Positions 31,385-40,365 of a DNA stretch of 64,000 bases are shown here, in pieces (position 1 is the first letter of the stretch; each line of letters starts with the position of its first letter). Source of the DNA: Aradus depressus (taxonomy: Eukaryota > Arthropoda > Insecta > Hemiptera > Aradidae); the NCBI GenBank assembly GCA_963662175.1, contig OY759222.1:14394222-14458221 (forward strand), given 5' to 3'. A model generated the notes under the pieces. That model ran no database searches, was not told where the DNA came from, and saw nothing but the letters and a program-made list of their open reading frames with translations. Made by a program: the position numbers and the translations under genes.

Positions 31385-31735
31385 AATTTTACTTCACTAG
31401 GTGTACGAATTATGGAGAAAGTTATGTAGTCGTTCAGATATTCGATGTTGTTTCATCGGAAATTCACCGTTTGGACCAAAAATTAATTATCATATGTATA
31501 AAGCTGAAAATGTCTGTGCGTTGTACCGCTATAACTCACGAACGGCTTGATGGATTTGATTAACTTTTTTTTTTTTGAAAATTATAACATCATGAATGTA
31601 CTGTCGAGGAACTGAATAGCCTTATAGGAGATATTGGGAGAAAAGTCAAAGTTCCCCGGGCAACGCCGGGTATTACTGCTAGTTGACTTATATAGCGGCT
31701 TCTGAATCCTCTAAATGTTCTATATTTGGTTTATT
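31385..31735 (+). repeat. DR1 copy interrupted by a Helitron
   Basis: DR1 blocks gagaaagttatgtagtcg and caccgtttggaccaaaaatt precede position 31490. ttgacttatatagcggcttc and tgaatcctc resume after 31682. The two halves join as an uninterrupted DR1 order once the insert is removed. Confidence 0.7.
31490..31682 (+). mobile_element. Non-autonomous Helitron, 193 bp
   Basis: Begins TC (tcatatgtataaagctgaaa) and ends ccccgggcaacgccgggtat-tactg-CTAG. The terminal hairpin cccgg-gcaacg-ccggg lies about ten bases before CTAG, and the element sits between A and T with no target duplication. These are the defining Helitron features. The ends closely resemble Helitron families widespread in insects. No Rep/helicase is encoded. 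Confidence 0.82.
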
Positions 31736-31743
31736 CAGCTAAA

Positions 31744-31912
31744 ATAGGGGTCTATAACGATTACCTGACATCGTACAGGCTCGGGACCTTAACGTCCCAT
31801 TCGAAAGACGGCGTGCTCAAAAAAAGACTGGGGAGGCCCTTAGGTTTGTCGAGTCCGCGATCTTTAGATCAGTAGACAAGCACCGCTACCTTTGAGCTAC
31901 CAGCTCTCTCAC
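31744..31912 (-). mobile_element. SINE S1 fragment
   Basis: Minus-strand head and first half of S1, with deletions in the B-box region, ending at gagctaccagctctctc (plus-strand reading). Confidence 0.6.
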
Positions 31913-31914
31913 TC

Positions 31915-32175
31915 CTCTATACAAAATTTTGTTTCGATAGATCAAATCGTATAAATCGATTTCGTGGATAATTAATAGGTGTTATCCTTATGAGGTATTG
32001 AATTTAAATATGCAATTTCATGTTAATATATTATTTACATTGTGCTTTTGAGTTAAGTATCTCTGATCCCCCCTTCTCTTAGGCTGATTTGAATGAAAAT
32101 CAATAAGTGTCGTCCTCAGGGTTCTGGGAACAAATATAGAATTTCAATTCAGTCTATCAATGTAAGTAATTGTGT
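31915..32175 (+). repeat. DR1 dispersed repeat
   Basis: Blocks acaaaattttgtttcgatag, attaataggtgttatcctta and gaatgaaaatcaataagtgt give two successive subunits. Confidence 0.55.
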
Positions 32176-32339
32176 TCATTGGTGCACTAAGACACTTTGA
32201 TAATTTCAAAAAATATGTATAATAATAAAAATAAATAATAAAATTAAACAAATAATATATTATTTCCTGTAGAAGTTGTTGCTGGTCTTCTACTAGATTT
32301 TGCTTTCTACTGTAGTTTCCCTTTATTAGTAGGGCCCTA

Positions 32340-32374
<35 letters not shown>

Positions 32375-32377
<3 letters not shown>

Positions 32378-33416
32378 GGTGTTTCAGGGTTAAGTGGCCA
32401 AACTGAAAATTTGAACTAAGGACCTAAAAACAAGAAAAAAATTTCCTATGGAGATATGTCCGCAAACGCTTTGTTTAAGAGATATTCACACCTAAAGATT
32501 TTCATTGTTATGAATTATTTAGGCATAGTAAATAAATAAAACTTATTTTATTTGTTGCAACTACTTTATTCATTAAATGTAAACACTAACATTCATATTA
32601 AGTGTTGTCCAAAGTGATTTCCTTGAGCATTAAGACAGGATCGGCATCTTTCTTCAACAGCAGCAGTGGCCAAACCGAAAATATGAACTAAGGACCTCAA
32701 AACAAGAAAAAAATATTTCCTACCTAATGGGTGACATTAAACAAAAAGTCTATGCAAGGCCGGTCAATGACCTTAATTCTTTACGAAGAAGGATAATTGA
32801 ATCTTGTGAAACAATAACACATATCAAGTGCCGTTCTGCCACTGCTGCTGTTGAAGAAAGATCATGGGATGCTGTTGATCCTGTCTTAATGCTCAAGGAA
32901 ATCACTTTGGACAACATCTAATATGAATGTTAGTGTTTACATTTAATGAATAAAGTAGTTGGAACAAATAAAATAAGTTTTATTTATTTACTATGCCTAA
33001 ATAATTCATAACAATGAAAATCTTTAGGTGTGAATATCTCTTAAACAAAGCGTTTGCGGACATACCTCCATAGGACATTTTTTTCTTGTTTTTAGGTCCT
33101 TAGTTCATATTTTCGGTTTGGCCACTGCTGCTGTTGAAGAAAGATGCCGATCCTGTCTTAATGCTCAAGGAAATCACTTTGGACAACATGTAATATGAAT
33201 GTTAGTGTTTACATTTAATGAATAAAGTAGTTGGAACAAATAAAATAAGTTTTATTTATTTACTATGCCTAAATAATTCATAACAATGAAAATCTTTAGG
33301 TGTGAATATCTCTTAAACAAAGCGTTTGCGGACATACCTCCATAGGACATTTTTTTCTTGTTTTTAGGTCCTTAGTTCAAATTTTCAGTTTGGCTACTTA
33401 ACCCTGAGACACCCTG
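32375..33416. mobile_element. Tc1/mariner-like composite fold-back element
   Basis: Ends cagggtgtttcagggttaag and cttaaccctgagacaccctg are inverted, each flanked by TA inside a TA microsatellite. The left roughly 290 bases are the inverse of the right roughly 290 bases. Between them sits an inner unit (32667-33124) with its own inverted ends (tggccaaaccgaaaatatga and inverse). That unit holds a transposase C-terminal piece and a third copy of the arm. The structure suggests one element inserted in, or recombined with, a relative. Confidence 0.78.
32727..32921 (+). pseudogene. Tc1/mariner-like transposase C-terminal remnant
   Basis: The 64-codon frame starts MGDIKQKVYARPVNDLNSLR and RRIIESCETI, matching the WGxxKxxVYxxxxxxLxxLRxRI segment near the end of IS630/Tc1/mariner-type DDE transposases. 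The DDE core is missing. In the family the C-terminus would read like ERCRSCLNAQGNHFGQHL. That wording is still visible in another frame of the flanking arm copies, while here a small insertion shifts the ending. A dead fragment inside the composite fold-back element. Confidence 0.68.
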
Positions 33417-33424
33417 TATATATA

Positions 33425-34190
33425 TATAGAAAGTTTATGACGTAAAAAAAAATTTCAATTAATAATTTTTTCATTTGGATTCTCCTAAATATATAATTCT
33501 GGGATGCCATCAAATTTTTCTAAATTTGCAAAAATGTTCAATTTATATCAAAGGTATTATCGTACTTGGTTAACAGGGAAAATGAATAGAATAGAATAGA
33601 GAACAAATATTGGTTTTATTTAAACATAACCTACATTATAAAAAAAAAAGAATAACTTTGGAAAATAAAAAAAATTTAGTTATAGGTTAGGTTAGGTTTT
33701 ATGACTCATGCCCGGGCTTTAACTACGAGGTCATATCGCCTACTACCAGAGCGCTCTTTCGTCACTCTGGTGGACATGAGCCCGACTCTACTGTGGGAGT
33801 CCTAAATTTTGCCTACCCTAAATTTTTATTCACCTAGGGTAGGGGTCTTTAACGAGTACCTGACATCGTACAGACTCGGGACCATCGCTTAACGTCCCAT
33901 CCGAAGGACGGCGTGCTTAAGTTTATTTTACCTCCATTTAGTTATATACAAATTTCAAAAATTCTAAACTATTTTCTACAACTACTTTAATCTCTTTTTG
34001 GTGACCATTCTTTAATTTTTTATATTGGGCATATATATTAATACATAATAAATAAAAAGTACCTTCTTTTGTAGCTCACTGGTTTGTTTGTCGTTGGCTC
34101 ATCTCCGTACTTCAACTGTGTTAACCCGAACACTCCTCTCCTTCGACTGTGCTTGTCAATACAAAACAGCTGATCGCCGGAATTTGTTCT
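33425..34190 (-). repeat. Repeat Y, copy 2, with SINE inserted
   Basis: Minus-strand relative of 28640-29305 and 58330-59000, more diverged, running from atttcaattaataattt to cagctgatcgccgg (plus-strand reading). It is split by a SINE at 33685-33935 and leads directly into repeat Z. Confidence 0.6.
33685..33935 (-). mobile_element. SINE S1, 5'-truncated, with target duplication
   Basis: Minus-strand copy with the full CCTAA tail and body but no tRNA-like head, cut at the ggaggtaaaataaa block. The perfect 11-bp duplication atttagttata (33674-33684 and 33936-33946) proves that the truncation happened at insertion, as in target-primed reverse transcription. Confidence 0.92.
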
Positions 34191-34214
34191 CTATTCATTG
34201 GTTGTTCACCATTC

Positions 34215-34760
34215 GTTTTGACGTGAAAACGTCTATTCGCTCGTTAAGCACAGTGATATCCGGTCAAACTTTCTTGTTTTACAAAATACTGTCAGATTTC
34301 AATCGATAATAACTAGGAGACTAATAATGCGATAACAACGGTTGAAGTCACAATGGATAGAACAGGTCTGTACGTGTTTGTTTTGTCTGTGACGTTATCG
34401 GGCTTGTGTGGGCGCCGGCGGAGGATTGTTGCGAATTAGCGTTGTGTAAAATTAGAAATTAGTGTAGCGTGATAACGCGTTTAGATAGGACGTTGATTCG
34501 GGTGTCATTGTAAAGAGCTTGAGGAGCACTACTAGGACTCAAAGTGAAACAATAAAAATATTCGCCGAAATATATGTAAAACTCGATATTAAATTCAAAA
34601 TTGCAAAAAAATTAAAGATGTCTCATATGAATCGTAAATATGCGCGGAATTATAGAAAACGCAAATCAGAGGAAAGCTCGCATCAAAAGGAATTTAAAAA
34701 ACCTAAAAAGTCTAGTGCCGAGCAAATGCAAGAGCTACGGCAGCATCGAAAAGAAAATGA
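34215..34760 (+). repeat. Repeat Z, copy 1
   Basis: About 540 bases from ttttgacgtgaaaacgtcta to gcaagagctacgg, over 90 % alike by eye to the inverse of 58998-59550. It includes a GC-rich block ggcgccggcggaggattgtt and a short basic reading frame. Z directly follows Y here. In the other copy the order of Y and Z is switched. Confidence 0.78.
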
Positions 34761-34767
34761 AAAATGA
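34618..34767 (+). CDS. Short basic ORF in repeat Z (49 aa), unclassified element protein N-terminus
   Basis: MSHMNRKYARNYRKRKSEES, followed by a lysine-rich stretch and SSAEQMQELRQHRKENEK. The arrangement (basic RNYRKRKSEE segment, then xxAEQMxELRxxRKE) resembles the N-termini of some transposon proteins, including Helitron-type replicases. The similarity is to a general pattern, not to a named protein. The second copy of Z has a stop in this frame (KY replaced by K-stop). Upstream lies a 400-base leader that is conserved between copies, as would fit a promoter and 5' UTR of an autonomous parent. Function unknown. Confidence 0.35.
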   Translation: MSHMNRKYARNYRKRKSEESSHQKEFKKPKKSSAEQMQELRQHRKENEK

Positions 34768-34984
34768 TATTATCCCAACGTTTTCACGGAAAATCTACAG
34801 CGTGGACCTGGACTGCGCCCTAATGTTTTTTTTTAAACAAAACTTTAACATAACTCCTAACAGCTGTTTTTATATAAAATTCAACAAATTAACGATTTTC
34901 TTCAATAAAATAATAATAATAATTATAATGTGTGTAATTGTTTACATCACAACACATTTTTTTTTACATTTTTGTAATCAGGAG

Positions 34985-35150
34985 GCCTGAAACATGAAAT
35001 TCTGGTGAATACTCAACTTCGAATTTCGATATAGGTATAGAAGAAGTTATGTAATTCGACTGATTACATAGCTTCTTCTATACTTCGGACTGGGGAAATA
35101 ATTAGCTATATGCGTGTGTGTTTCTGTGAACACGATTACTCCTGGGTGGC
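34985..35150. repeat. DR1 dispersed repeat fragment
   Basis: aacatgaaattctggtgaat, agaagaagttatgtaattcg and a near-palindromic second gaagttatgtaat copy in inverse mark a folded DR1 end. Confidence 0.5.
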
Positions 35151-35175
35151 TTAATATTAGCTAAATAACCGAAAG

Positions 35176-35996
35176 AGGCGTATAGACACGCGAGCAACGA
35201 GCCGAACATTAGTCAGTGCGCATGCCTGAGGAATAGTGCACAGGCGCTCGACGAACAAGGGAGGTTCGGGGTCTGCTCCACCTGTTGTCGGTTTTTTGAC
35301 GAACCATCAAAGGAATGTTCGGCTCGGGCTGCGGTGTGTGTGGACTGGTACCAAGCCAAACCGTCCCGACTTGACCCGAGCACTCTTGTTGTTTATAACC
35401 AATATTATAACCTTCTCAAATATTTAGGGTTTTGGAAGTGCACGTTCTTTTTTTTTTTTAAATTAAATATATATTTAAGTATTATTCAATAAATTATATT
35501 TTATTATGGCTTCTGAAGACTGGTCTCAGGAGCTTCAAATTCAGTTTGCTCAGGCTGTGAGACAGTACCCAGTCATATGGGATTTAAAACACAAATTACA
35601 TTTTAATAAAATAAAGAGATTGGATGCTTGGGAGGAATTATTCAAACACTTTTCCTAAAAAAGTGTTCATTTTAAACAATTTACATGTAAAAATAAATTA
35701 CGTATCATAATAAATACGTATCCATATTAATTGTACTACAAATATGTAAATTAATTACGTAAGTAGCTACCTACCTTGAGCATTTCTGATTGAAGATTTT
35801 GAATAGTAATAAAATGAAATACAAATAAACGTAAATTTATTATCTGCAGGTTAACTTGTGCAGGTTATGTTCGTTAGTATGGTTCTGGAGCATCCAAATG
35901 CTCGGCTCGTCTCTGTTCAGCTTAGAGTGTGTTCGTTGAAAACTGAACACGAGGCGAGCACTGCTCGGTTCGTTGCTCGCATGTCTGTACTAGCCT
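35176..35996 (+). mobile_element. PIF/Harbinger-like element with MADF frame (A)
   Basis: The left end aggcgtatagacacgcgagc continues aacgagccgaac. The right end is its imperfect inverse, ttcggttcgttgctcgcatg then tctgtactagcct. The interior carries more ttcggctcg repeats and a MADF-type reading frame. MADF/Myb-like proteins accompany Harbinger transposases, so this superfamily is the best fit. No transposase is present and a 3-bp target duplication is not clear. Confidence 0.6.
35506..35658 (+). CDS. Truncated MADF-domain protein (50 aa) of Harbinger-like element
   Basis: ATG opens MASEDWSQELQIQFAQAVRQ, then YPVIWDLKHKLHFNKIKRLD and AWEELFKHFS before TAA. The spacing xxAVxxYPxxWDxxxxxxxxxxxxxxAWxEL is the first two helices of a MADF (Adf-1-type, Myb/SANT-like) DNA-binding domain. 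A full MADF domain is about 80-90 residues, so the third helix is cut off by the stop. It sits centrally between the inverted ends of the element, with an AT-rich upstream region. A companion case is at 60725-60883. Either remnants of a Harbinger accessory protein or a short peptide still expressed. Confidence 0.55.
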   Translation: MASEDWSQELQIQFAQAVRQYPVIWDLKHKLHFNKIKRLDAWEELFKHFS

Positions 35997-36048
35997 TTAC
36001 AGTTCTAGTCTGAACATGCTTAAGATAGTCTTGTAGAAAATTAGTTTA

Positions 36049-36456
36049 TTGTCTACAGATAGTTTAAATTGCCTCTTTAGCAAGCAGTATAACAGTCCAA
36101 ATCTTCTGTTAAGTTCTTCTATGTGGAATCGAGGTCAGTCTTTGGAAGAAGACAAGATAGCGGACTTGGTTATATTCTTAATAACTAAAGAACTCTTTAC
36201 GATATCTGTGATAGCTGTAGAAGGTGATATTATCACTGTTATTGCTAACAGTTTGTTAAATGGTCCCCTGTTTAAAATAACTGCCGCTATACTGTTAAAC
36301 ATCAGATTGTCTTTTGAAGGCTATCATATCAAGCATCATTTAACTTTAATTGGGAAAATTTTGGAGGGAAGATTGGAAAAAAATATTTTTTTTTTTGACG
36401 ATGTTCCAAAAAATTGGAAAGGTGAGTTTCAGAAAGTAGAAATGAAAACGAAATAA
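36049..36456 (+). other. Unrecognised 136-codon open frame
   Basis: Open for 136 codons in AT-rich DNA. The first ATG lies at 36121 (MWNRGQSLEEDKIADLVIFL). The frame is hydrophobic in the middle (VIFLITKELFTISVIAVEGD, IAAILL-like segment) and ends FDDVPKNWKGEFQKVEMKTK. I do not recognise it. The first part faintly recalls a helical stretch of hAT transposases (KIAxLIxxFIxKxxxPxSxVE), which may be chance. It lies between a Harbinger-like element and a SINE. Confidence 0.25.
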
Positions 36457-36511
36457 AATAAAATAAATTATTTTGTGGGACCAAGTGCATTAAATAATAA
36501 ATTATTTACTT

Positions 36512-36828
36512 AGTGAGGTGTTTGCCTTCTGAGCTCAAGAACGTGGGTTCGAAACCCGACCGAGGCCCTTAGTTTATTTTATCTGGGAGGTAAAATAATC
36601 TTAAGCACGCCGTCCTTCGGATGGGACGTTAAACGATGGTCTCGAGTCTGTACGATGTCAGGTACTCGCTAAAGACCCCTGCCCTAGGTGAATAAAAATT
36701 TAGGGTAGGCAAAATTTAGGACTCCTACAGTAGAGTCGGGCTCATGTCCACCAGAGTGACGAAAGAGCGCTCTGGTAGTTGGCGGTATGACCTCGTGGTT
36801 AAAGCATGAGTCATAAAACCTTACCTAT
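36512..36828 (+). mobile_element. SINE S1, 5'-truncated, first half of an inverted pair
   Basis: Starts in the head at gaggtgtttgccttctgagc, with an exact B box gggttcgaaacccgaccgag, the complete body, and tail ataaaaccttacctat. It abuts the next copy tail to tail. Confidence 0.85.
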
Positions 36829-37147
36829 GCTTTAACTACAAGATCATATCGCCTACTACCAAAAGGCTCTTTCGTCACCCTGGTGGACATGAGCCCGACT
36901 CTACTGTGGGAGTCCTAAATTTTGCCTATCCTAATTTTTTACTTACCTTAGGGTACGGGGGCTTTACTGAGTACCTGACATCGTACAGGCTCGGGACCAT
37001 CGCTTAACGTCCCATCCGAAGGACGGCTTTATTGCTTTAGTTTATTTTACCTCCCAGATAAACTAAACTAAGGGTCTCGACAGGGTTTTGAACCCGCAAT
37101 ATTGAGCTGAGTAAGCGAGCGCGTATACCACTGAGCTACCGGCGCCC
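36829..37147 (-). mobile_element. SINE S1, second half of an inverted pair
   Basis: Minus-strand copy with head at 37147 (agctaccggcgccccat in plus-strand reading) and body to the tail junction with the previous copy. It is less conserved in the middle. The pair could fold into a hairpin of over 250 bases. Confidence 0.85.
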
Positions 37148-37349
37148 CATAAAATAATATTCCTTACGAAGTAAAAAAAAAATATTAGTGCTATAGTGGA
37201 GAAAAACAAACTGGGCAATAATAAATATAAATAGATAAATAATTAAAATCAAATTTAATTAAAGGAAGAATAAACGAAAATAAATGTATCTATATAAATT
37301 GAAAAGAAAAGAAAATATATTAAAAATTAGATACAGTTCATTCTCTCCT

Positions 37350-37680
37350 TTTTTTTTTTTTTTTTTTCAAATAGTTGTTTATTATTTACAACTGTATAAA
37401 TCAAGAAAGGCGAAATCACCCAGTGGTGACACTCAGTTTGCTATTAAGGATTAAGGTTTCTAGGGCATTGACACTTGAGGCGTCGTTGGGGAAGTGTGAC
37501 AGAATGGAGGTCACGGACTAGAGGATTACTGTGGGTAGATACTCGTGGAGGAAAATAAATGTGAGATCAGTATGGAGGGTTGGAAACATAGAAAGGAGCA
37601 TTGGCTATTGTACGAAGGATTTGGATGCGCTGCAGAAAACATTGGCAGCGCCCTAGATTCAAGTGTGTAAGTCCACATTC
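37350..37680 (-). pseudogene. Jockey-type LINE 3' end with poly(A)
   Basis: The minus strand reads FLQRIQILRTIANAPFYVSN, then a broken stretch, and VRDLHSVTLPQRRLKCQCPR. This is the LRxIxNAPxYVSN motif and C-terminus of jockey-like polyproteins. About 100 bases of 3' UTR follow, ending in about 20 A (T run at 37351-37369). Interrupted by a stop and a frameshift. The RT is missing. Confidence 0.72.
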
Positions 37681-37835
37681 ATACTCCTTCTCAAAATCAT
37701 TTCATACTGGCATTACTGATTATAAGGAAGACACTCTCAGTATTACGCTGTACAAAACTCATTAGTAATGAGTCATTACTTTCATATAACCCAGTAAGTA
37801 ATGCCAGTATGAAGGAGGAGAGGGAGAGAGAGTGA
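37680..37835. mobile_element. MITE V, fold-back copy
   Basis: Arms ctcaaaatcatttcatactg and actgg-like inverse (cagtatgaaggaggagaggg) around a centre of catt-agtaatgag. Family members at 56813-57005 and 62640-62880. Confidence 0.65.
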
Positions 37836-37989
37836 CCTGATATAAATTTTTTGGTAAAAGAAAGTCTTTGTAATTTTCTTTAAGAAAAATGTATCTAGAG
37901 AGAAAACAAATAGTTGAAATGGATATTTTGAGATACAAGTTACAATTGACGGATATGAATGTTTACGAATGTTTATAAATGTCGCGTCG

Positions 37990-38730
37990 AGCAATCCAGA
38001 TAACCACTCTTTCGATAAGGCATTTTTAAGTTTTATTAAACAGAAAGCGGCCTGGTATTTTCAGCCTGTTTTTACTTACGGTGTCAACATTGATTAATAG
38101 ATCCATCGATAGATCATCTAAAGCCGGAGGTTGTGGGCATTAATTCACTTATAATAATATATTGTCAATAAATTATATATCTATCTATATTTAGTATCCA
38201 ACAAATTTTACATAAATTGGTTTATTTACAGTTGCTTGGTATCCTGTGAAACTTCTGTATAAATTAAATTTTCAGGAAATGCATGACGTAAAGTAGCAAA
38301 AAGTCATGAAATAGCCAGCTTCCGAGTTCTGAGTAAATCGATTTGTGACTAAATAAATAATTTAGACTAATGGTGTATAGCGTGCTTGCCTATTGTGCAC
38401 AAGTGAGTCGGAGAGGAGCATTAAATTTGCAGCAACCAACCTAAGGCAAGGATCTAAAAAATACAGAAATCAAAGGTTTGGAGGGAGAGCAGAAACTTAC
38501 GCGTGAGTGTGGATGTAGCCTCAAATTCAGAGATCGTAGGTCCCTTAAAAAAAAACAAAAAAAAAAAAAAAAAACAGAATGTAAAGGTCTAACAAATAAA
38601 GAGATCAAAGTTAAGTGGGAGAGCGGAAACTTACCCCTGAGTTGATGTAGCGTCAAATTCAGAAAGCGAAGGACCCTCAAAAGAGCATAAAGAAGATAAA
38701 TATGTGATAGTAAGATGTTGTGGGACGAGA
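37990..38730. other. No gene recognised
   Basis: AT-rich. A direct repeat of a block containing gggagagcgg/cagaaacttac occurs twice (38480-38510 and 38615-38640). A possible SINE head remnant lies near 38375-38410. Confidence 0.35.
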
Positions 38731-38735
38731 TTTCT

Positions 38736-38971
38736 CATAGAAATAAAATACGTTTTCTTCCCACTGTTTTATTTTAGACCAGAACCAGTTTTCAACAGCG
38801 TCATCATCAGTGGTTCCACCCACACAGCACAGCGGTTAAAGGACAACAAGTAAGCCAGTTGTCCTTTAACCGCTGTGGTGTGTGGGTGGCATGAACCACT
38901 GATGACGCTGTTGCGTTGAAAACCGGTTCTGGTCAAAATAAAACAGGAAGACAACGTCTTTTATTTCTATG
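38736..38971. repeat. Long palindrome with hammerhead-like cores on both arms
   Basis: About 236 bases with arms catagaaataaaatacgttt and its inverse, meeting at ggacaac-aagtaagcca-gttgtcc. Each arm, read towards its outer end, contains accactgatga, then a GACGC stem region, then gaaaac-tggttctggtc. The right arm has an exact CTGATGA (38899-38905), stem cgc-tgtt-gcg, GAAA, and a 3-bp acc/ggt helix ending ggtc. The arms differ by substitutions and indels, so they are not a fresh duplication. Confidence 0.75.
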
Positions 38972-39060
38972 ATAAAAAGAAGGTAAAGGTTCAAATACTG
39001 ATGAGATAGATTATTTAGAGGGAGAGCGGAAACTTCCATATGAACTCCTACAAAATTATA

Positions 39061-39502
39061 GGCTATTCAGTAGGGTAGCCCTTATTTTGAAAAAGTTTAA
39101 ATTTCTCCGACCTCCACCAGGAATTTTGTTTAGAATGTTGAAAAAATGACCCCTGAATTTTTTCAGATTTTTTTGACAATATTAACCCGTGCCTGTAAGG
39201 TGTTAAAGGTAACATTGAGTTTAAATGGGGATTTTGCGATTCGAGAGACTTTAAGAGCGTAACTTTTAATGCCCCGAATGGATAGTTCTGAAATTTCGTA
39301 TTCTTACGTTCTGGGAGACGCTGAATTCAAATTTGATGTCAAAAATCAAGTCAACTTTAACACCTTACAGGCACAGGTTAATATGATCAAAAAAATCTGA
39401 AAAAATGCAGGGGTAATTTTTTCAACATTCTAAACAAAATTCCTGGTGGAGGTCTGAGAAATTTAAACTTTTTCAAAATAAGGGCCATCCTACTATTCAG
39501 CT
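39061..39502. repeat. Long inverted repeat (442 bp)
   Basis: The arms of about 145 bases read ggctattcagtagggtagcc then cttattttgaaaaagttt, and the inverse ending ggccatcctactattcagc. Between them is a spacer of about 150 bases (39207-39353). The inner boundary ccgtgcctgtaaggtgttaa is also inverted. Likely a fold-back transposon. No coding content. Confidence 0.8.
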
Positions 39503-40260
39503 TATCTGGGAGCTTGTAAAAATCTGTAACTGGGCTTGGAACTATAAACCTGGTTATAAATCTATGGATTGCTAGCGTCATCGATGCTTGTGATAGCTCC
39601 TCTCAGACGGCCATTTTGTTTGCTGGCAGAATTGACGGCCGAAGATTAATATCAATGTTAATAGTTTCATTTCCTCACTGCGTAAGAAGTTGAAGAATGT
39701 CTCATGAAGTTTTAAATGACTCTTTAATTAATTTAATCAAGTAAAAAATAAATTAAAATATCTTTCTTTTTCTATGACGTTAAAAAGAAGATGTCGGTGG
39801 AATTTTCATGTGGAGTTAACTGACCGGATAAATATATTGATCTAATAAAAAATAAATTAAAATATCTATCAGAAAGCTAATGTTCCGTTGGCAGATATAT
39901 CTACAACATAAAAAATAAAAATAATATTTACATATAATATGTTTTGATAAAATTTACGGTTGGGATGTTGACAAAACCGGCTTCACGTGATGTGCCGTCT
40001 GCCTATAAAGACTTCATCCCAAGACTAATTGACCAGATCCTTGATACCGCCATCTGATAATGTCCAAATTCACTCTTCGTCTTCTTAAGGATATTGGCAT
40101 TTTTGACCTCTTGTCTGTTTATTATGACTATATTACTGGTGATTTGTGTTGACTTGGGTGTCCTGTTTGAGGAGCTAAAAGCCACTTTTGTATAATATAG
40201 GATGAGAAAGATATAAGAATGTCTAACGTGGAAATATAGATGAGGATCAAAGGAATATCA
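39503..40260. other. No gene recognised
   Basis: AT-rich. The phrase aaaataaattaaaatatct occurs twice (39750 and 39850). No frame that I recognise. Confidence 0.4.
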
Positions 40261-40264
40261 AAGT

Positions 40265-40365
40265 CAGAATCGAAAACATAAAAAAATCGATGGTGATTCA
40301 CCGGCAATGTACTTCCCCAGAACGAAATAATTAATTAATGTATTGCTCCTCTTCCTAAACTAGTC
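40265..40365. repeat. DR1 dispersed repeat fragment
   Basis: gtgattcaccggcaatgtac, ttccccagaacgaaataatt and ctcctcttcctaaactagtc. Confidence 0.6.
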
